Below, piece after piece: positions 24,387 to 32,847 of a stretch of 36,910 nucleotides of DNA. The notes under the pieces are model-generated. The model searched no databases and was not told the origin of the DNA. It saw only the letters and a list, made by a program, of their open reading frames with translations. Numbering within the stretch: the first letter of the stretch is position 1; the number at the start of each line of letters is the position of its first letter. The DNA is from Caldifarciminota bacterium (GTDB lineage: Bacteria > Hydrothermota > Tepidihabitantia > SM23-42): positions 56,537 to 93,446 of the forward strand of contig CP070834.1 in NCBI GenBank assembly GCA_020341755.1, written 5' to 3'. The translations under genes and the position numbers were made by a program.

Positions 24387-24929
24387 CTACTCGGACAGGT
24401 TGAAGATTCCGAGACTGTCGTACAGGGCACCCTGAGGAGTCAGGGTCGATTTGAATAGGGTCAACTGCTGAACCAGAAACGGCTCGGTGGCGAATTCGGT
24501 ATGCAGGATCCCATCGATCCTGCATGGTTTTTTTATCCTGCCGATCGTAAGATGCGGGTGAAATCGCTTTTCCTTCTTAAAACCGAACGGCACGAGCAGT
24601 TCTTCGATGTCGTGTGCCAGTGCGGACAGGTGTTCAGCACCTGTGTCTATACCGATCCACACAACGCGCGGTCGCCTGTGGTCAGGAAAGCAACCGATGC
24701 CCGAGAACCCGGCACTGAATCTTTTGTGGCGCTGACAAACATCCTGAAGCACTCCTGCGGTCTTTTCTTTCATCTCCTCATCGATCTCCCCGAGGAACTT
24801 TACCGTGATATGCAGGTTCTCAAATGGTACCCATTTCACGGGCAGTGCCCTCCTTCTCTGTTCATCGATCAAGGTGGTCACCTGTTCTCTTATTCTCGCA
24901 GGTATCTCGACCGCGATAAACGTTCTCAT
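24387..24929 (-). CDS. thpR: RNA 2',3'-cyclic phosphodiesterase (2H family)
   Basis: A 180-residue 2H phosphoesterase with both HxTx motifs: HITVKFLGEI and HPHLTIGRIKKP. ThpR opens 2',3'-cyclic phosphates and ligates some tRNA halves in vitro, acting in the cytoplasm. The frame is open to 24950, but the family start MRTFIAVEIP and AAAGGAG 8 nt upstream fix the ATG at 24929. It is the last gene of the pdxJ-led operon, convergent with ttcA at 23 nt. Confidence 0.92.
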   Translation of the reverse strand: MRTFIAVEIPARIREQVTTLIDEQRRRALPVKWVPFENLHITVKFLGEIDEEMKEKTAGVLQDVCQRHKRFSAGFSGIGCFPDHRRPRVVWIGIDTGAEHLSALAHDIEELLVPFGFKKEKRFHPHLTIGRIKKPCRIDGILHTEFATEPFLVQQLTLFKSTLTPQGALYDSLGIFNLSE

Positions 24930-24946
24930 ACATTCACTCCTTTCTG

Positions 24947-25711
24947 TCACACACGGATGGTAATACCGACCGGGCAGTGATCTGAACCCATCACATCGGG
25001 CATGATGAATGCCGATTTCAGTTGCTTACTCAGGTTTTCGGAAATATAAAAATAATCTATGCGCCAGCCGATATTCCTCTCGCGGGCACGCGTCTTATAA
25101 TCCCACCATGAATACTGACCTGCGTCTATGTTGAACATCCGGAACGTATCAAGAAAACCGTGTGCAATGAACCGATCGATCCAAGCCCGTTCCTGGGGAA
25201 GAAAACCCGACACCTTCTGATTTTCCTTGGGCCGGGCAAGATCGATCTCACGGTGCGCTGTATTGACATCGCCGCATATGATGAGTTTTTTATTCCTTTT
25301 CTTTAATGCCACGACATAATCGAGAAACGCATCGTAGAACGCCATCTTGTATTCGAGCCTTTCCCGGGAGAGCTTGCCGTTCGGGAAATACACGTTCAGA
25401 AGTATGAAATCGCCATAGTCGACAACGAGCGTCCTGCCCTCTTGATCGAACCTATTGATGCCAAAGCCTCTCATCACGCGCTTCGGCTGCCGGTTGCTGT
25501 ACAGACCGACGCCGCTGTAACCCTTTTTCTCTGCCCATGCAAATGACGAGGCGTAACCCGGAACGTGTGTTAATTCTTCCGGCAGTTGCTCTTCCTGCGA
25601 TTTTGTCTCCTGGACGCACAGTATGTCGGGTCGTTCCTCCATGAGCCATGCAATGAATCCCTTTTTATAGACCGCTCTCAAACCGTTCACGTTCCACGAT
25701 AAAAGTCTCAT
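24947..25711 (-). CDS. xth: Exodeoxyribonuclease III / AP endonuclease
   Basis: A 254-residue Mg-dependent endonuclease/exonuclease/phosphatase-fold enzyme for abasic-site repair. Motifs: [13 protein letters not shown] (Mg-binding Asn), DILCVQETK (Mg-binding Glu), [27 protein letters not shown] and the catalytic SDHCPVGI at the end. The frame extends upstream into the methyltransferase gene. The conserved N-terminus places the start at 25711, 1 nt after its stop, or at an in-frame ATG at 25720 that adds three residues. Confidence 0.95.
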   Translation of the reverse strand: MRLLSWNVNGLRAVYKKGFIAWLMEERPDILCVQETKSQEEQLPEELTHVPGYASSFAWAEKKGYSGVGLYSNRQPKRVMRGFGINRFDQEGRTLVVDYGDFILLNVYFPNGKLSRERLEYKMAFYDAFLDYVVALKKRNKKLIICGDVNTAHREIDLARPKENQKVSGFLPQERAWIDRFIAHGFLDTFRMFNIDAGQYSWWDYKTRARERNIGWRIDYFYISENLSKQLKSAFIMPDVMGSDHCPVGITIRV

Positions 25712-25712
25712 C

Positions 25713-26390
25713 TCAGGCATAAAACGCACCCCGGGCAGCAAAAAAGACATCACCGAAATGAGCTGTTTCCAGTCCGATACGGTAGACACGCTTCAGGCAT
25801 TCAATATCTCGCATGTCGAAATATCGTTTGTATATTGTGAATGTTTTTCCGTCGGTCAATGTCCTCTGCTGGAATCCCTCCTTCTTGTTGTATCGCCGGC
25901 GCATGCTGCTCCAGACAGAATCGATTATCAAGACTGAAGCATCCGGTTTCAGAACATGCCGCAACTTTCTGAAAAACATTTCTTCGCGTTCGGGGGGAAC
26001 ATGACTCAAGAAAAATGCGATCAGCGCACTGCTGTATTTTTGATGCGGGAGTTCGACCGAGAAGAAATCGCCATGAACAGTATGACATTTTTTTGTGAGG
26101 TGTAGAACATCCAGTTTCTGTTTGCACTCCTGCAGCATACGGGATGAGCCGTCGAGTAATGTCACCTTTCTGCATCGCTTCGCATACAGGGGCAGCCAGA
26201 AACACGTGCCGCATCCGATATCGATGAGGTGCCCCTTGCCGAATTTTCCGACTATTGTGCACAAACGTATGGTCTCTGCCCGGTACAGGCCGGAGTCGAG
26301 ATTGAGCGGTCCCTTTCCCTGGTACAGCAGTTCGTATTCAGGCGCTCGCTGGTCATAGTAGGTTGTCTGTTCATCGATGTTCTTGCCCAT
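25713..26390 (-). CDS. SAM-dependent class I methyltransferase, substrate unknown
   Basis: A 225-residue Rossmann-fold methyltransferase. The SAM-binding motif I is LIDIGCGT (55-62), motif [13 protein letters not shown] carries the acidic residue that holds the ribose, and [17 protein letters not shown] is the motif IV/post-motif region. The order resembles UbiE/YcgJ-type small-molecule methyltransferases. It lies 25 nt after pncC and 1 nt before the conserved start of xth, inside a vitamin/secretion/repair operon that does not reveal the substrate. Confidence 0.85.
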   Translation of the reverse strand: MGKNIDEQTTYYDQRAPEYELLYQGKGPLNLDSGLYRAETIRLCTIVGKFGKGHLIDIGCGTCFWLPLYAKRCRKVTLLDGSSRMLQECKQKLDVLHLTKKCHTVHGDFFSVELPHQKYSSALIAFFLSHVPPEREEMFFRKLRHVLKPDASVLIIDSVWSSMRRRYNKKEGFQQRTLTDGKTFTIYKRYFDMRDIECLKRVYRIGLETAHFGDVFFAARGAFYA

Positions 26391-26415
26391 TACTAATTTT
26401 TACCGATCAAACATG

Positions 26416-26892
26416 TCATTGCTCAAGCAGAGCATAGAGCATGTTGAGTGCATGCACGCACGCCTTTTTTCGGATCGTGCTGCGCGTTCCCCGGAATCTT
26501 TTACGATCCACTAAATATCCCTGTGATGTAGCCAGGCCAAAGCATACCAGACCAACCGGTTTTTCTTTAGAACCACCGGTCGGTCCGGCGACCCCGGTAA
26601 TACTCACCCCGATGTCACTGCCGCACATCGCGCGAATGCCTTGTGCCATTTCCCGGGCGGTCTGTTCACTGACCGCGCCGTGCTGTCTGAGTGTCGCTGC
26701 CTTCACGCCGACACCTTTTTTCATCTGGTCCGCATAGGCGATTACGCCGCCGAGAAAATACTGTGAACTGCCCGGTATCCCGGTTATGACACTGCCCAGC
26801 ATACCGCCGGTGCATGATTCACACACGCTCACGGTCATCTGTTTTTTCATTAATAATATTCCTACGGCACGCGATAACCGGACTGCATTCAT
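26416..26892 (-). CDS. pncC: Nicotinamide-nucleotide amidase (CinA C-terminal domain)
   Basis: A 158-residue stand-alone PncC/CinA-C protein that deamidates NMN to nicotinate mononucleotide. The family signature VCESCTGGMLGSVITGIPG begins at residue 23, followed by YFLGGVIAYADQMK, AREMAQGIR and ITGVAGPTGGSKEKPVG. The N-terminal MoCF domain found in full CinA is absent. The start overlaps the pgpA stop by 4 nt. Its product would feed NadD, which is encoded elsewhere in the window. Confidence 0.93.
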   Translation of the reverse strand: MNAVRLSRAVGILLMKKQMTVSVCESCTGGMLGSVITGIPGSSQYFLGGVIAYADQMKKGVGVKAATLRQHGAVSEQTAREMAQGIRAMCGSDIGVSITGVAGPTGGSKEKPVGLVCFGLATSQGYLVDRKRFRGTRSTIRKKACVHALNMLYALLEQ

Positions 26893-27353
26893 AGATTGAA
26901 CACCAGGGTAGCGACCAGGACGATTACCGTGGTATAAACCGCGGCACCGATGTCATCGAGCATGATGCCCCATCCACCGCGCAGCCGTTCAAGACTTCGC
27001 AGTGGTGGTGGTTTGAGTATATCGAACAACCTGAAGGCGATAAATGCGATAAGCAACGGCACCAGCCTGACCGGCGTGAAGTACAGCGGGATGAGGAACG
27101 CTGCATATTCATCGATAACTATTTCTCGGGGGTCTTTACCCCAAACCGTGCTCAGGTCATTCCCGAGTACGACTCCGACAGCGAGCAGTCCCAAGGTCAG
27201 CAGTACATACAAAAGATCAAAGGGCTTGAGCACATACCAGACTACTACGCTGATCAGACACGAAAATGTCGCTGGAGCGATTGGGATATAGCCTGTGTAT
27301 AATCCCGTCGCGATGATTTTTTTAAAGAAGTTTACTTTTTCTTCTTTGGAAAT
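26889..27353 (-). CDS. pgpA: Phosphatidylglycerophosphatase A, non-standard start
   Basis: PgpA removes phosphate from phosphatidylglycerophosphate to give phosphatidylglycerol in the inner membrane. A GTG at 27233 opens a 114-residue frame, but family similarity continues upstream through IIATGLYTGYIPIAPATF, matching the conserved N-terminal FGSGLSPIVPGT region of E. coli PgpA. Downstream IVIDEYAAF, RLFDILKPPPL and GGWGIMLDDI are intact. From the upstream in-frame stop (27378-27380) to 27233 there is no ATG, GTG or TTG. Candidates are ATT at 27353 (used here, ~154 residues, beginning xSKEEKVNFFKK) and CTG at 27365, both inside the secF end. The family call is firm; the start is not. Confidence 0.85.
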   Translation of the reverse strand: MSKEEKVNFFKKIIATGLYTGYIPIAPATFSCLISVVVWYVLKPFDLLYVLLTLGLLAVGVVLGNDLSTVWGKDPREIVIDEYAAFLIPLYFTPVRLVPLLIAFIAFRLFDILKPPPLRSLERLRGGWGIMLDDIGAAVYTTVIVLVATLVFNL

Positions 27354-28231
27354 CTCTCTTCCCAGATTGATACAATATTAGCAACGATGAATATCGAAGA
27401 ATACGTACCGATCACGAATCCAATGAGGAGGGTGAATGCGAAATCCGAGATCACCGAACCCCCGAACAAGAGCAGTGCAATAACAGCGAGTATGGTCGTA
27501 CCAACGGTGAGAATGGTCCGTGACAGCACTTCGTTCAGACCGGTATTCAGTATCACGTTATACGGTTCGCCCCTCATCTTCTTGGTTTTCTCCCGTATCC
27601 GGTCCGAGATCACTATAGAATCATTGATCGAGTAACCGATGATGGTGAGCAGAGCACCGACGACCACGACAGAAAACTCTCTGCCGACAAGGACCAGTAC
27701 ACCGATCGTGAACAGGGCATCGTGGAACAGGGCAATGACTGCCGCGATTCCGAAGCGATAATCGAACCGGATCGATACGTACACGAGTATCAATCCCAGG
27801 GCGAGGAATATCGCCCACAGGGTTTTGATAAGTAATTCCTTACCTATTTTTGGTTCGACCGTTTCTTCCCGCAGGATCTCCTGTTCGTTGTCCGCGAAGT
27901 CGGTGGACAGAACCTCTTTCAGGCTCCGGGAGAATTCGATCGGATTCTCAACCGCGGTCCTGATGATGAACTCCCGACCTTCCACGCCGAGTGACTGAAT
28001 CATTGCATGTTCTTTCCCGATCCTGGCCAGTGATGCTCTCAGCTCGGCGGTCGTCACCGGCTCATCGAATTTTATCTGAAGGAGCGCACCACCGGTGAAA
28101 TCGATACCGAAATTCGGACCGATGATGAAAATGACGAGGACACTCAGCAGGATAATGACCGTGGAGAAAATAAATCCGAATCTTCTCTTGCCGATAAAAT
28201 CGATCTGTGGGTTCTTTATTAATTCTATCAT
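27332..28231 (-). CDS. secF: Protein translocase subunit SecF
   Basis: A 299-residue RND-type membrane subunit that, with SecD, uses the proton gradient to pull proteins through SecYEG. Visible: first membrane helix with GPNFGIDFTGGALLQIKF, the periplasmic P1 domain, and the five-helix bundle with TIIGYSINDSIVISDRIRE and LSRTILTVGTTILAVIALL. It lies 2 nt after secD with GAGGA upstream of its ATG. The last 22 nt may overlap the true start of pgpA. Confidence 0.97.
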   Translation of the reverse strand: MIELIKNPQIDFIGKRRFGFIFSTVIILLSVLVIFIIGPNFGIDFTGGALLQIKFDEPVTTAELRASLARIGKEHAMIQSLGVEGREFIIRTAVENPIEFSRSLKEVLSTDFADNEQEILREETVEPKIGKELLIKTLWAIFLALGLILVYVSIRFDYRFGIAAVIALFHDALFTIGVLVLVGREFSVVVVGALLTIIGYSINDSIVISDRIREKTKKMRGEPYNVILNTGLNEVLSRTILTVGTTILAVIALLLFGGSVISDFAFTLLIGFVIGTYSSIFIVANIVSIWEERFPKKKK

Positions 28232-28233
28232 AA

Positions 28234-29748
28234 TTATATCCTCAGCGTTCGTATGTCAAACCGGTACGTGACATAGTTGAATATCACCTTACTGATGAAC
28301 ACGGCACTGAACAGGTTGCTGACCAATCCAATCGTCAGGGTGAGTGCAAAGCCTTTTATGGGACCGCTTCCGAACAGATACAGTATCACACCGATAATGA
28401 TCGTCGTAATATTACTGTCGAAGATCGTGATCCAGGCACGTGAGAAACCCTGGTCGATCGCGGTGCGCGTCGTCTTACCGATCTTCAATTCCTCTCTGAT
28501 CCGTTCAAAGATCAAGACATTGGCATCGACCGCCATGCCGATCGTCAAGGCGATACCGGCAAGACCGGGCATGGTAAGACTGCCCCGGAACGCGCTCAGG
28601 ATTGCGATAAGAAAGAAGAGGTTCAAGAACAGGGCGAAATCCGCCACAAAACCTGACAGTGAATAGTAGATAAGCATGAAGATAATGACCAGAATACCGG
28701 CGATCACGAGTGCTCTGAGACCGCTCTGGATAGAATCGCGGCCAAGACTGGGACCGACGGTCCGCTCCTCGACGATCCTGAGCGGTGCCGGCAATGCGCC
28801 TGCGCGCAGCACGATCGCCAGGTCACGCGCTTGCTCGGCGGTAAAACGACCCACGATGCGAGCCCTGCCGTGCGGTATACGTTCTGAGATCGACGGCGCC
28901 GATTGCACGATATCATCGAGAACTATCGCCAGCCGCTTCCCGACATTCTTCCCGGTAATCGATGCGAACTGCCGGGCTGCCTCGCGTTTGAGCTCGAGGG
29001 TTATCTGCCATGAACCCATGTACTGCAATTCCTGTCCTGATGCCTGCTCAGCCCGTGCGTCCCGTATGATCTCACCGGTCAGATCGGCTTTCTTCCTGAG
29101 CAAATAAAATCGCCTGACCTCCCTGCCCTCGTACGTTTCTTTGGGACCGAACAAGAAATGAACGTCTTCGGGAATGACCTCCTGTGCCTCAGCAATGAGG
29201 GCGACGATTGAATCCTGGTCACGTGCATCGATGCCGATATCACTCTCAACGCTGATAAAGTATGAAGAGAACGGCTCCTCGAACGCAAGTGTATCCTCGC
29301 CCTGCACAAACCGATCAATCTTCTGAATGACTTCTGGTGTCTGCTCCTCGGCAACGAATTTGAACTCGAGATGCGCTACCTTTTCTATTAACTGAATGGC
29401 ACGGTCGCGGTCTACCCCGGGAAGCTGTACCAGTATGCGGCCGCCTGACTGCTTCTCGATCACTGGTTCATAGACGCCGAACTCATCTATCCGGTTCTGG
29501 ATGATCTCGTATGCACGGTCGCGCAGATCCTGTGAGGTCTCGCCCATGCCCGTCGTATCGATCTCCAGTACCAGATGCATGCCTCCCTTGAGGTCGAGAC
29601 CGAGATGCAGCGCCCTCTTTAAGAGCGAGTTCTCTTCTTCCCTGGAGAGTTCTGCGCCAGAATACAACCTTACCGTCGGATAGATCGCATAAATACCGAG
29701 CAGAATGGCAAAAATAACTATTCCTATTCTTAAACCAATATGTCTCAT
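28234..29748 (-). CDS. secD: Protein translocase subunit SecD
   Basis: A 504-residue partner of SecF. Motifs: LGLDLKGGMHLVLEID near the N-terminus, the periplasmic P1 domain (ILVQLPGVDRDRAIQLIEK), GRARIVGRFTAEQARDLAIVLRAGALPAPL and the membrane block AGIALTIGMAVDANVLIFERIREEL. Length is normal for the separate form. AAAGGAG lies 4 nt before the ATG, which overlaps the pdxJ stop by 4 nt. Confidence 0.97.
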   Translation of the reverse strand: MRHIGLRIGIVIFAILLGIYAIYPTVRLYSGAELSREEENSLLKRALHLGLDLKGGMHLVLEIDTTGMGETSQDLRDRAYEIIQNRIDEFGVYEPVIEKQSGGRILVQLPGVDRDRAIQLIEKVAHLEFKFVAEEQTPEVIQKIDRFVQGEDTLAFEEPFSSYFISVESDIGIDARDQDSIVALIAEAQEVIPEDVHFLFGPKETYEGREVRRFYLLRKKADLTGEIIRDARAEQASGQELQYMGSWQITLELKREAARQFASITGKNVGKRLAIVLDDIVQSAPSISERIPHGRARIVGRFTAEQARDLAIVLRAGALPAPLRIVEERTVGPSLGRDSIQSGLRALVIAGILVIIFMLIYYSLSGFVADFALFLNLFFLIAILSAFRGSLTMPGLAGIALTIGMAVDANVLIFERIREELKIGKTTRTAIDQGFSRAWITIFDSNITTIIIGVILYLFGSGPIKGFALTLTIGLVSNLFSAVFISKVIFNYVTYRFDIRTLRI

Positions 29749-30461
29749 CTTGCTCCTTTGATTAACTGCACCATCTCCCAGGTCGCCTGGCGCATACCAA
29801 CGAACACCGCCCGGGCGACAATGGCAAATCCAATACTATAACCGGTGATCTCATTGATCGTGAGCAGCGGCCGGATATTGTCATAACGCAAGCCGTGACC
29901 TGCATGGACCGCAAGTCCTTCCCTTTTCGCCGCCTTGGCGACCCGTGCGATCCGTATTATCTCATCACGCAAACCTTTTCTTTTTATCTTCGAGTATTCA
30001 TCGGTATTGATCTCGATATATCCGGCACCGACGCGCTGTGCCGCCTTCACCTGATTGATGTCCGGGTCAATGAAAATCCCGACCGAAATACCCTGTTTTT
30101 TCAATTGAAAAATATGCTCCTTAAGATCCCCTCTGGCACCCGCAACATCGAGTCCACCCTGGGACGTCACCTCGCCCGGTGATTCGGGCACGAGCGTCAC
30201 GCAGTGCGGACGCACCCTGGTAGCCAGACGCATCATCTCCTCGGTCACCGACATTTCGAGCGTGATTTCCCGCTGGATGACAGCCCGGATCGATTCGAGA
30301 TCACACATCTTGATATGCCGCTGATCGCCGCGCACGTGCACGGTTATACCGTCGGCACCGCCCAGATCAGCCTCGACCGCGGCATATACCGGATCCGGAT
30401 ACAGTTCGTTGCGGGCTTCGCGCAGTGTCGCCACATGGTCCACATTCACCGAGAGTTCCAT
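29745..30461 (-). CDS. pdxJ: Pyridoxine 5'-phosphate synthase
   Basis: A 238-residue TIM-barrel enzyme that condenses 1-deoxyxylulose 5-phosphate with 3-amino-2-oxopropyl phosphate to give PNP, the last ring-forming step of the DXP-dependent vitamin B6 route. The family opening NVDHVATLREAR (6-17), GADGITVHVRGDQRHI, EVTSQGGLD and AVHAGHGLRYDN are all present. The ATG sits 5 nt after TATAAT and has no Shine-Dalgarno site. It heads an eight-gene operon through thpR. PLP made by this route would serve ThrC and the class V aminotransferase in this window. Confidence 0.97.
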   Translation of the reverse strand: MELSVNVDHVATLREARNELYPDPVYAAVEADLGGADGITVHVRGDQRHIKMCDLESIRAVIQREITLEMSVTEEMMRLATRVRPHCVTLVPESPGEVTSQGGLDVAGARGDLKEHIFQLKKQGISVGIFIDPDINQVKAAQRVGAGYIEINTDEYSKIKRKGLRDEIIRIARVAKAAKREGLAVHAGHGLRYDNIRPLLTINEITGYSIGFAIVARAVFVGMRQATWEMVQLIKGAR

Positions 30462-30466
30462 CCGCT

Positions 30467-30494
30467 ATTATATCCATGACAACCTCTATGTCAA
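30467..30494 (-). promoter_or_regulatory. Promoter of pdxJ-secDF operon (leaderless)
   Basis: Minus strand: TTGACA (30489-30494), 16 bp spacer, TATAAT (30467-30472), 5 nt, then ATG at 30461. Both boxes are perfect. The ~100 nt between this and the tRNA promoter holds no gene I can support. Confidence 0.78.
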
Positions 30495-30595
30495 TATAAA
30501 GCATGAATTCTGGGGCACAAGAACCGTATATACAGAGATACATACGCAGGAGATAGGCTTATTTTTAGTAAAGGAGTGACGTCGTGATACCTCAC

Positions 30596-30623
30596 TTGAC
30601 ACGCATCGCAATCTGTATATAAT
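30596..30623 (+). promoter_or_regulatory. Promoter of initiator tRNA gene
   Basis: TTGACA (30596-30601), 16 bp spacer, TATAAT (30618-30623). The expected start is near 30630, just ahead of the mature tRNA at 30633. Both boxes are perfect consensus. Confidence 0.82.
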
Positions 30624-30632
30624 GATTATGAT

Positions 30633-30704
30633 CGCGGGGTGGAGCAGCGGTAGCTCATTGGGCTCATAACCCAAAGGTCGCTGGTTCGAATCCAGCCCCC
30701 GCTA
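30633..30704 (+). tRNA. Initiator tRNA-fMet (CAT)
   Basis: A 72-nt cloverleaf without an encoded CCA. Anticodon loop CTCATAA carries CAT. Initiator marks are three consecutive G-C pairs closing the anticodon stem (GGG/CCC), an A11-U24 pair in the D stem (GAGC/GCTC) and an unpaired first position. The acceptor strands are CGCGGGG and CCCCGCT, so 1-72 is a C-U mismatch where E. coli has C-A. The T arm is GCTGG TTCGAAT CCAGC. It is a single-gene transcription unit. Confidence 0.95.
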
Positions 30705-30706
30705 TT

Positions 30707-30737
30707 ACGGGGATCCAAGTGATCCCCGTATTTTTTT
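30707..30737 (+). terminator. Intrinsic terminator of tRNA-fMet gene
   Basis: Perfect 9-bp stem ACGGGGATC / GATCCCCGT around the loop CAAGT, followed by A and seven T. This is the only convincing intrinsic terminator I found in the window. It lacks a U-run on the minus strand, so it should not end the convergent glycosyltransferase gene efficiently. Confidence 0.92.
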
Positions 30738-30747
30738 CTTGTGGGAT

Positions 30748-32778
30748 TTATCTGAGCAGGTCCAAAGCATCCTGTACCTGCGTGTTGTTGGGTTCGATCT
30801 TCAGGCATTTTTGCCACACCTGACGGGCATGTTCCTCTTCACCCATCCGATAGTACACCACACCCAGATCATACAGCAGCAGTATATTATGCGGCATGAG
30901 CCGGTGTCCTTTTTTGAGAACCGCCAGGGCTTGATCGGACCGACCGTGCTGCTGCAGGATAGCAGAAAGACGATGGTAGGCTTGAAAGTGAAACGGATCC
31001 TGTTTGATCAATGCCCGGTACGCTTCGCGTGCGGGCACGTACGAACCGGCGTGCTCGGACATCACGGCACGCTCGAAGGGCGTCATAGGCAGTGCCTGGG
31101 CAGCCATAAGATCGCCGGTCTTCTCAAACTGCATACGCGTAACAGCCAATGCTCCCTGTGCCGTTGTGCGGCCCGGGTCGACCGCCAGTATCTGTTCGAG
31201 TTCTCTGATCGCACCTGAATAGTACCCCAGCGACGCATATGTGCGGCCGAGTTCATACCGCACGTGCAGGTCCTGCGGTCTGAGTTCTGCCGCCCATTTC
31301 AGATGTATCACGGCATACCCCAGGTCAGCGGCATTGTTCTTCAGATCGAGCAGCGCCCGGTCAAGATATCGCGTTCCCATGATCGTCCTCATCCGCGCCT
31401 GGTCGAATCGGATACGGGGCCAGTTCACGAACACGGCAACCAAAACAATGCCGCCGAATACGAAGAGGACGTCGCGGAATCTCCGTGTGCGGACTACCTC
31501 AATGATGTCTGTAATACAGAACCCGGTAAACATGATGAGAACCGGAACGATCGGAAGCCGGTACCGTTCGGTAATGAAAAACGGCAGCACCGAGATCATG
31601 TAGGTGATCAGGAAGGCAACAAGCAGTTTTTCACCACCATGCAGCCCGCGGCGCCAGCGCCACAGGATCCCCAGTACCGCGATCGGCGCCAGTAGCCAGA
31701 ACCCCATAAATGTGAACTTCAACACCGGTGCGATGTACTCACGCACAAAATAGTAATCGAGATTATTCGGCACCTCATAGGCATTCCAGAACATCAGGAA
31801 TTTGTTCAGGAGGAGACCGGCTGTCTTCAAGGGCTTCTGTATCATGAACCGGCCTGCTCGTTCAGCCCAGTACCCTGAGACCTGTGAGGGACTGAGGTCC
31901 CTACCCAGGGTACGTTCAGCAATCTGTTGTGCCGTTCCGTCCAGGTCATCATTGGACAGCTCCGAATCCTGTGGCAGAAAGAAGACACCCGGTGCATCCG
32001 GGTTGTTGCCGATATACAGATTGACCCCGGCATTCGACGATACCAGTACCACATCCCTGCCTACGATGATGTTGCGCATGGTCACCGGGAGGATGACACC
32101 GATCACGCACGCAAGGAAGATCAGGGCTGGCTTGATCTTCCATTTTTTAAGCGTGAAGGTGAATCCTGATGCTATATACCACATGGCAATCGGAACAAAG
32201 AGAAGGACGTTCGTTCTGTCGAGTGCTGCAAGCCCGATCGCCAGACCCGCGGCAACGACCTTGTACAGGCGTCGCGCTTCCTGAAATGATATCAGAAAAT
32301 ATAGTCCGCAGTCTATGAACAACAGGGTCATGAATATCTGAAGCATATCCGCATCGAAAAAAACGAGCAAACCGTACATTACAGCGCACGCAGCGCTGAT
32401 CACGGGTGCGTATGACCCTTTCTCTGAGATTTTGCGGGCAATCAGATAGATGACGACACAATTCGCCGATCCGATTAGGATCTGGATGATGCACAGGATG
32501 AGCATATGTTGACCGAACAACCAGAACACTGCGGCTATAAAATATGGGTATAGAGGCGAACTGTAAAACGGTACTGTGTGTCCCAGTACATTACCGGCCA
32601 GGATCTCCTGTGCTCGGTCCAGGAAGTACCGCGAATCGCCTGCCGGATTATCGAAATATGGTACATCGGATATCTGTATGACGTAGACGAGACGGACACA
32701 GAAGGCAAGGGCAAAGAGCACGAGTATGATCGCGATATGCGTACGGTCAATTTTCCGCTTTGCCTGTTTCTTACTCAC
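30748..32778 (-). CDS. GT-C (ArnT/PMT-like) glycosyltransferase with C-terminal TPR domain
   Basis: A 676-residue integral membrane protein. Residues of about 10-460 form ten or more membrane helices with the first-loop acidic residue expected of GT-C enzymes (PYFDNPAGDSRYFLDRAQ) and YSSPLYPYFIAAVFWLFG, as in the PMT/ArnT (GT39/GT83) group, which use polyprenyl-phosphate sugars at the outer face. Residues of about 480-676 are TPR repeats (RYELGRTYASLGYYSGAIRE, YHRLSAILQQHGRSDQALAVL, LYDLGVVYYRMGEEEHA). The start is GTG, 7 nt after TACAAT, and no Shine-Dalgarno site is seen. Donor and acceptor are unknown; protein O-glycosylation or lipid A modification are possible. Confidence 0.85.
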   Translation of the reverse strand: MSKKQAKRKIDRTHIAIILVLFALAFCVRLVYVIQISDVPYFDNPAGDSRYFLDRAQEILAGNVLGHTVPFYSSPLYPYFIAAVFWLFGQHMLILCIIQILIGSANCVVIYLIARKISEKGSYAPVISAACAVMYGLLVFFDADMLQIFMTLLFIDCGLYFLISFQEARRLYKVVAAGLAIGLAALDRTNVLLFVPIAMWYIASGFTFTLKKWKIKPALIFLACVIGVILPVTMRNIIVGRDVVLVSSNAGVNLYIGNNPDAPGVFFLPQDSELSNDDLDGTAQQIAERTLGRDLSPSQVSGYWAERAGRFMIQKPLKTAGLLLNKFLMFWNAYEVPNNLDYYFVREYIAPVLKFTFMGFWLLAPIAVLGILWRWRRGLHGGEKLLVAFLITYMISVLPFFITERYRLPIVPVLIMFTGFCITDIIEVVRTRRFRDVLFVFGGIVLVAVFVNWPRIRFDQARMRTIMGTRYLDRALLDLKNNAADLGYAVIHLKWAAELRPQDLHVRYELGRTYASLGYYSGAIRELEQILAVDPGRTTAQGALAVTRMQFEKTGDLMAAQALPMTPFERAVMSEHAGSYVPAREAYRALIKQDPFHFQAYHRLSAILQQHGRSDQALAVLKKGHRLMPHNILLLYDLGVVYYRMGEEEHARQVWQKCLKIEPNNTQVQDALDLLR

Positions 32779-32785
32779 CGGTCAC

Positions 32786-32813
32786 ATTGTAGTAAAATAA
32801 GACAAAAAATCAA
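32786..32813 (-). promoter_or_regulatory. Promoter of GT-C gene (leaderless, GTG start)
   Basis: Minus strand: TTGATT (32808-32813), 16 bp spacer, TACAAT (32786-32791), 7 nt, then GTG at 32778. The -35 match is 4/6, so this is the weakest of the leaderless set. Confidence 0.5.
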
Positions 32814-32847
32814 CTGTGTCCTGACCTATCTGATAAATGGTGTGTGA

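Noticed and set aside
28676-29107. 143-codon frame opposite secD
   Set aside because: Serine/arginine-rich reverse reading of a conserved membrane protein gene; no independent support.
30584-30622. 12-codon ORF with AAGGAG upstream, ahead of the tRNA
   Set aside because: It coincides with the -35 and -10 boxes of the tRNA promoter, so it would not be transcribed from that promoter.
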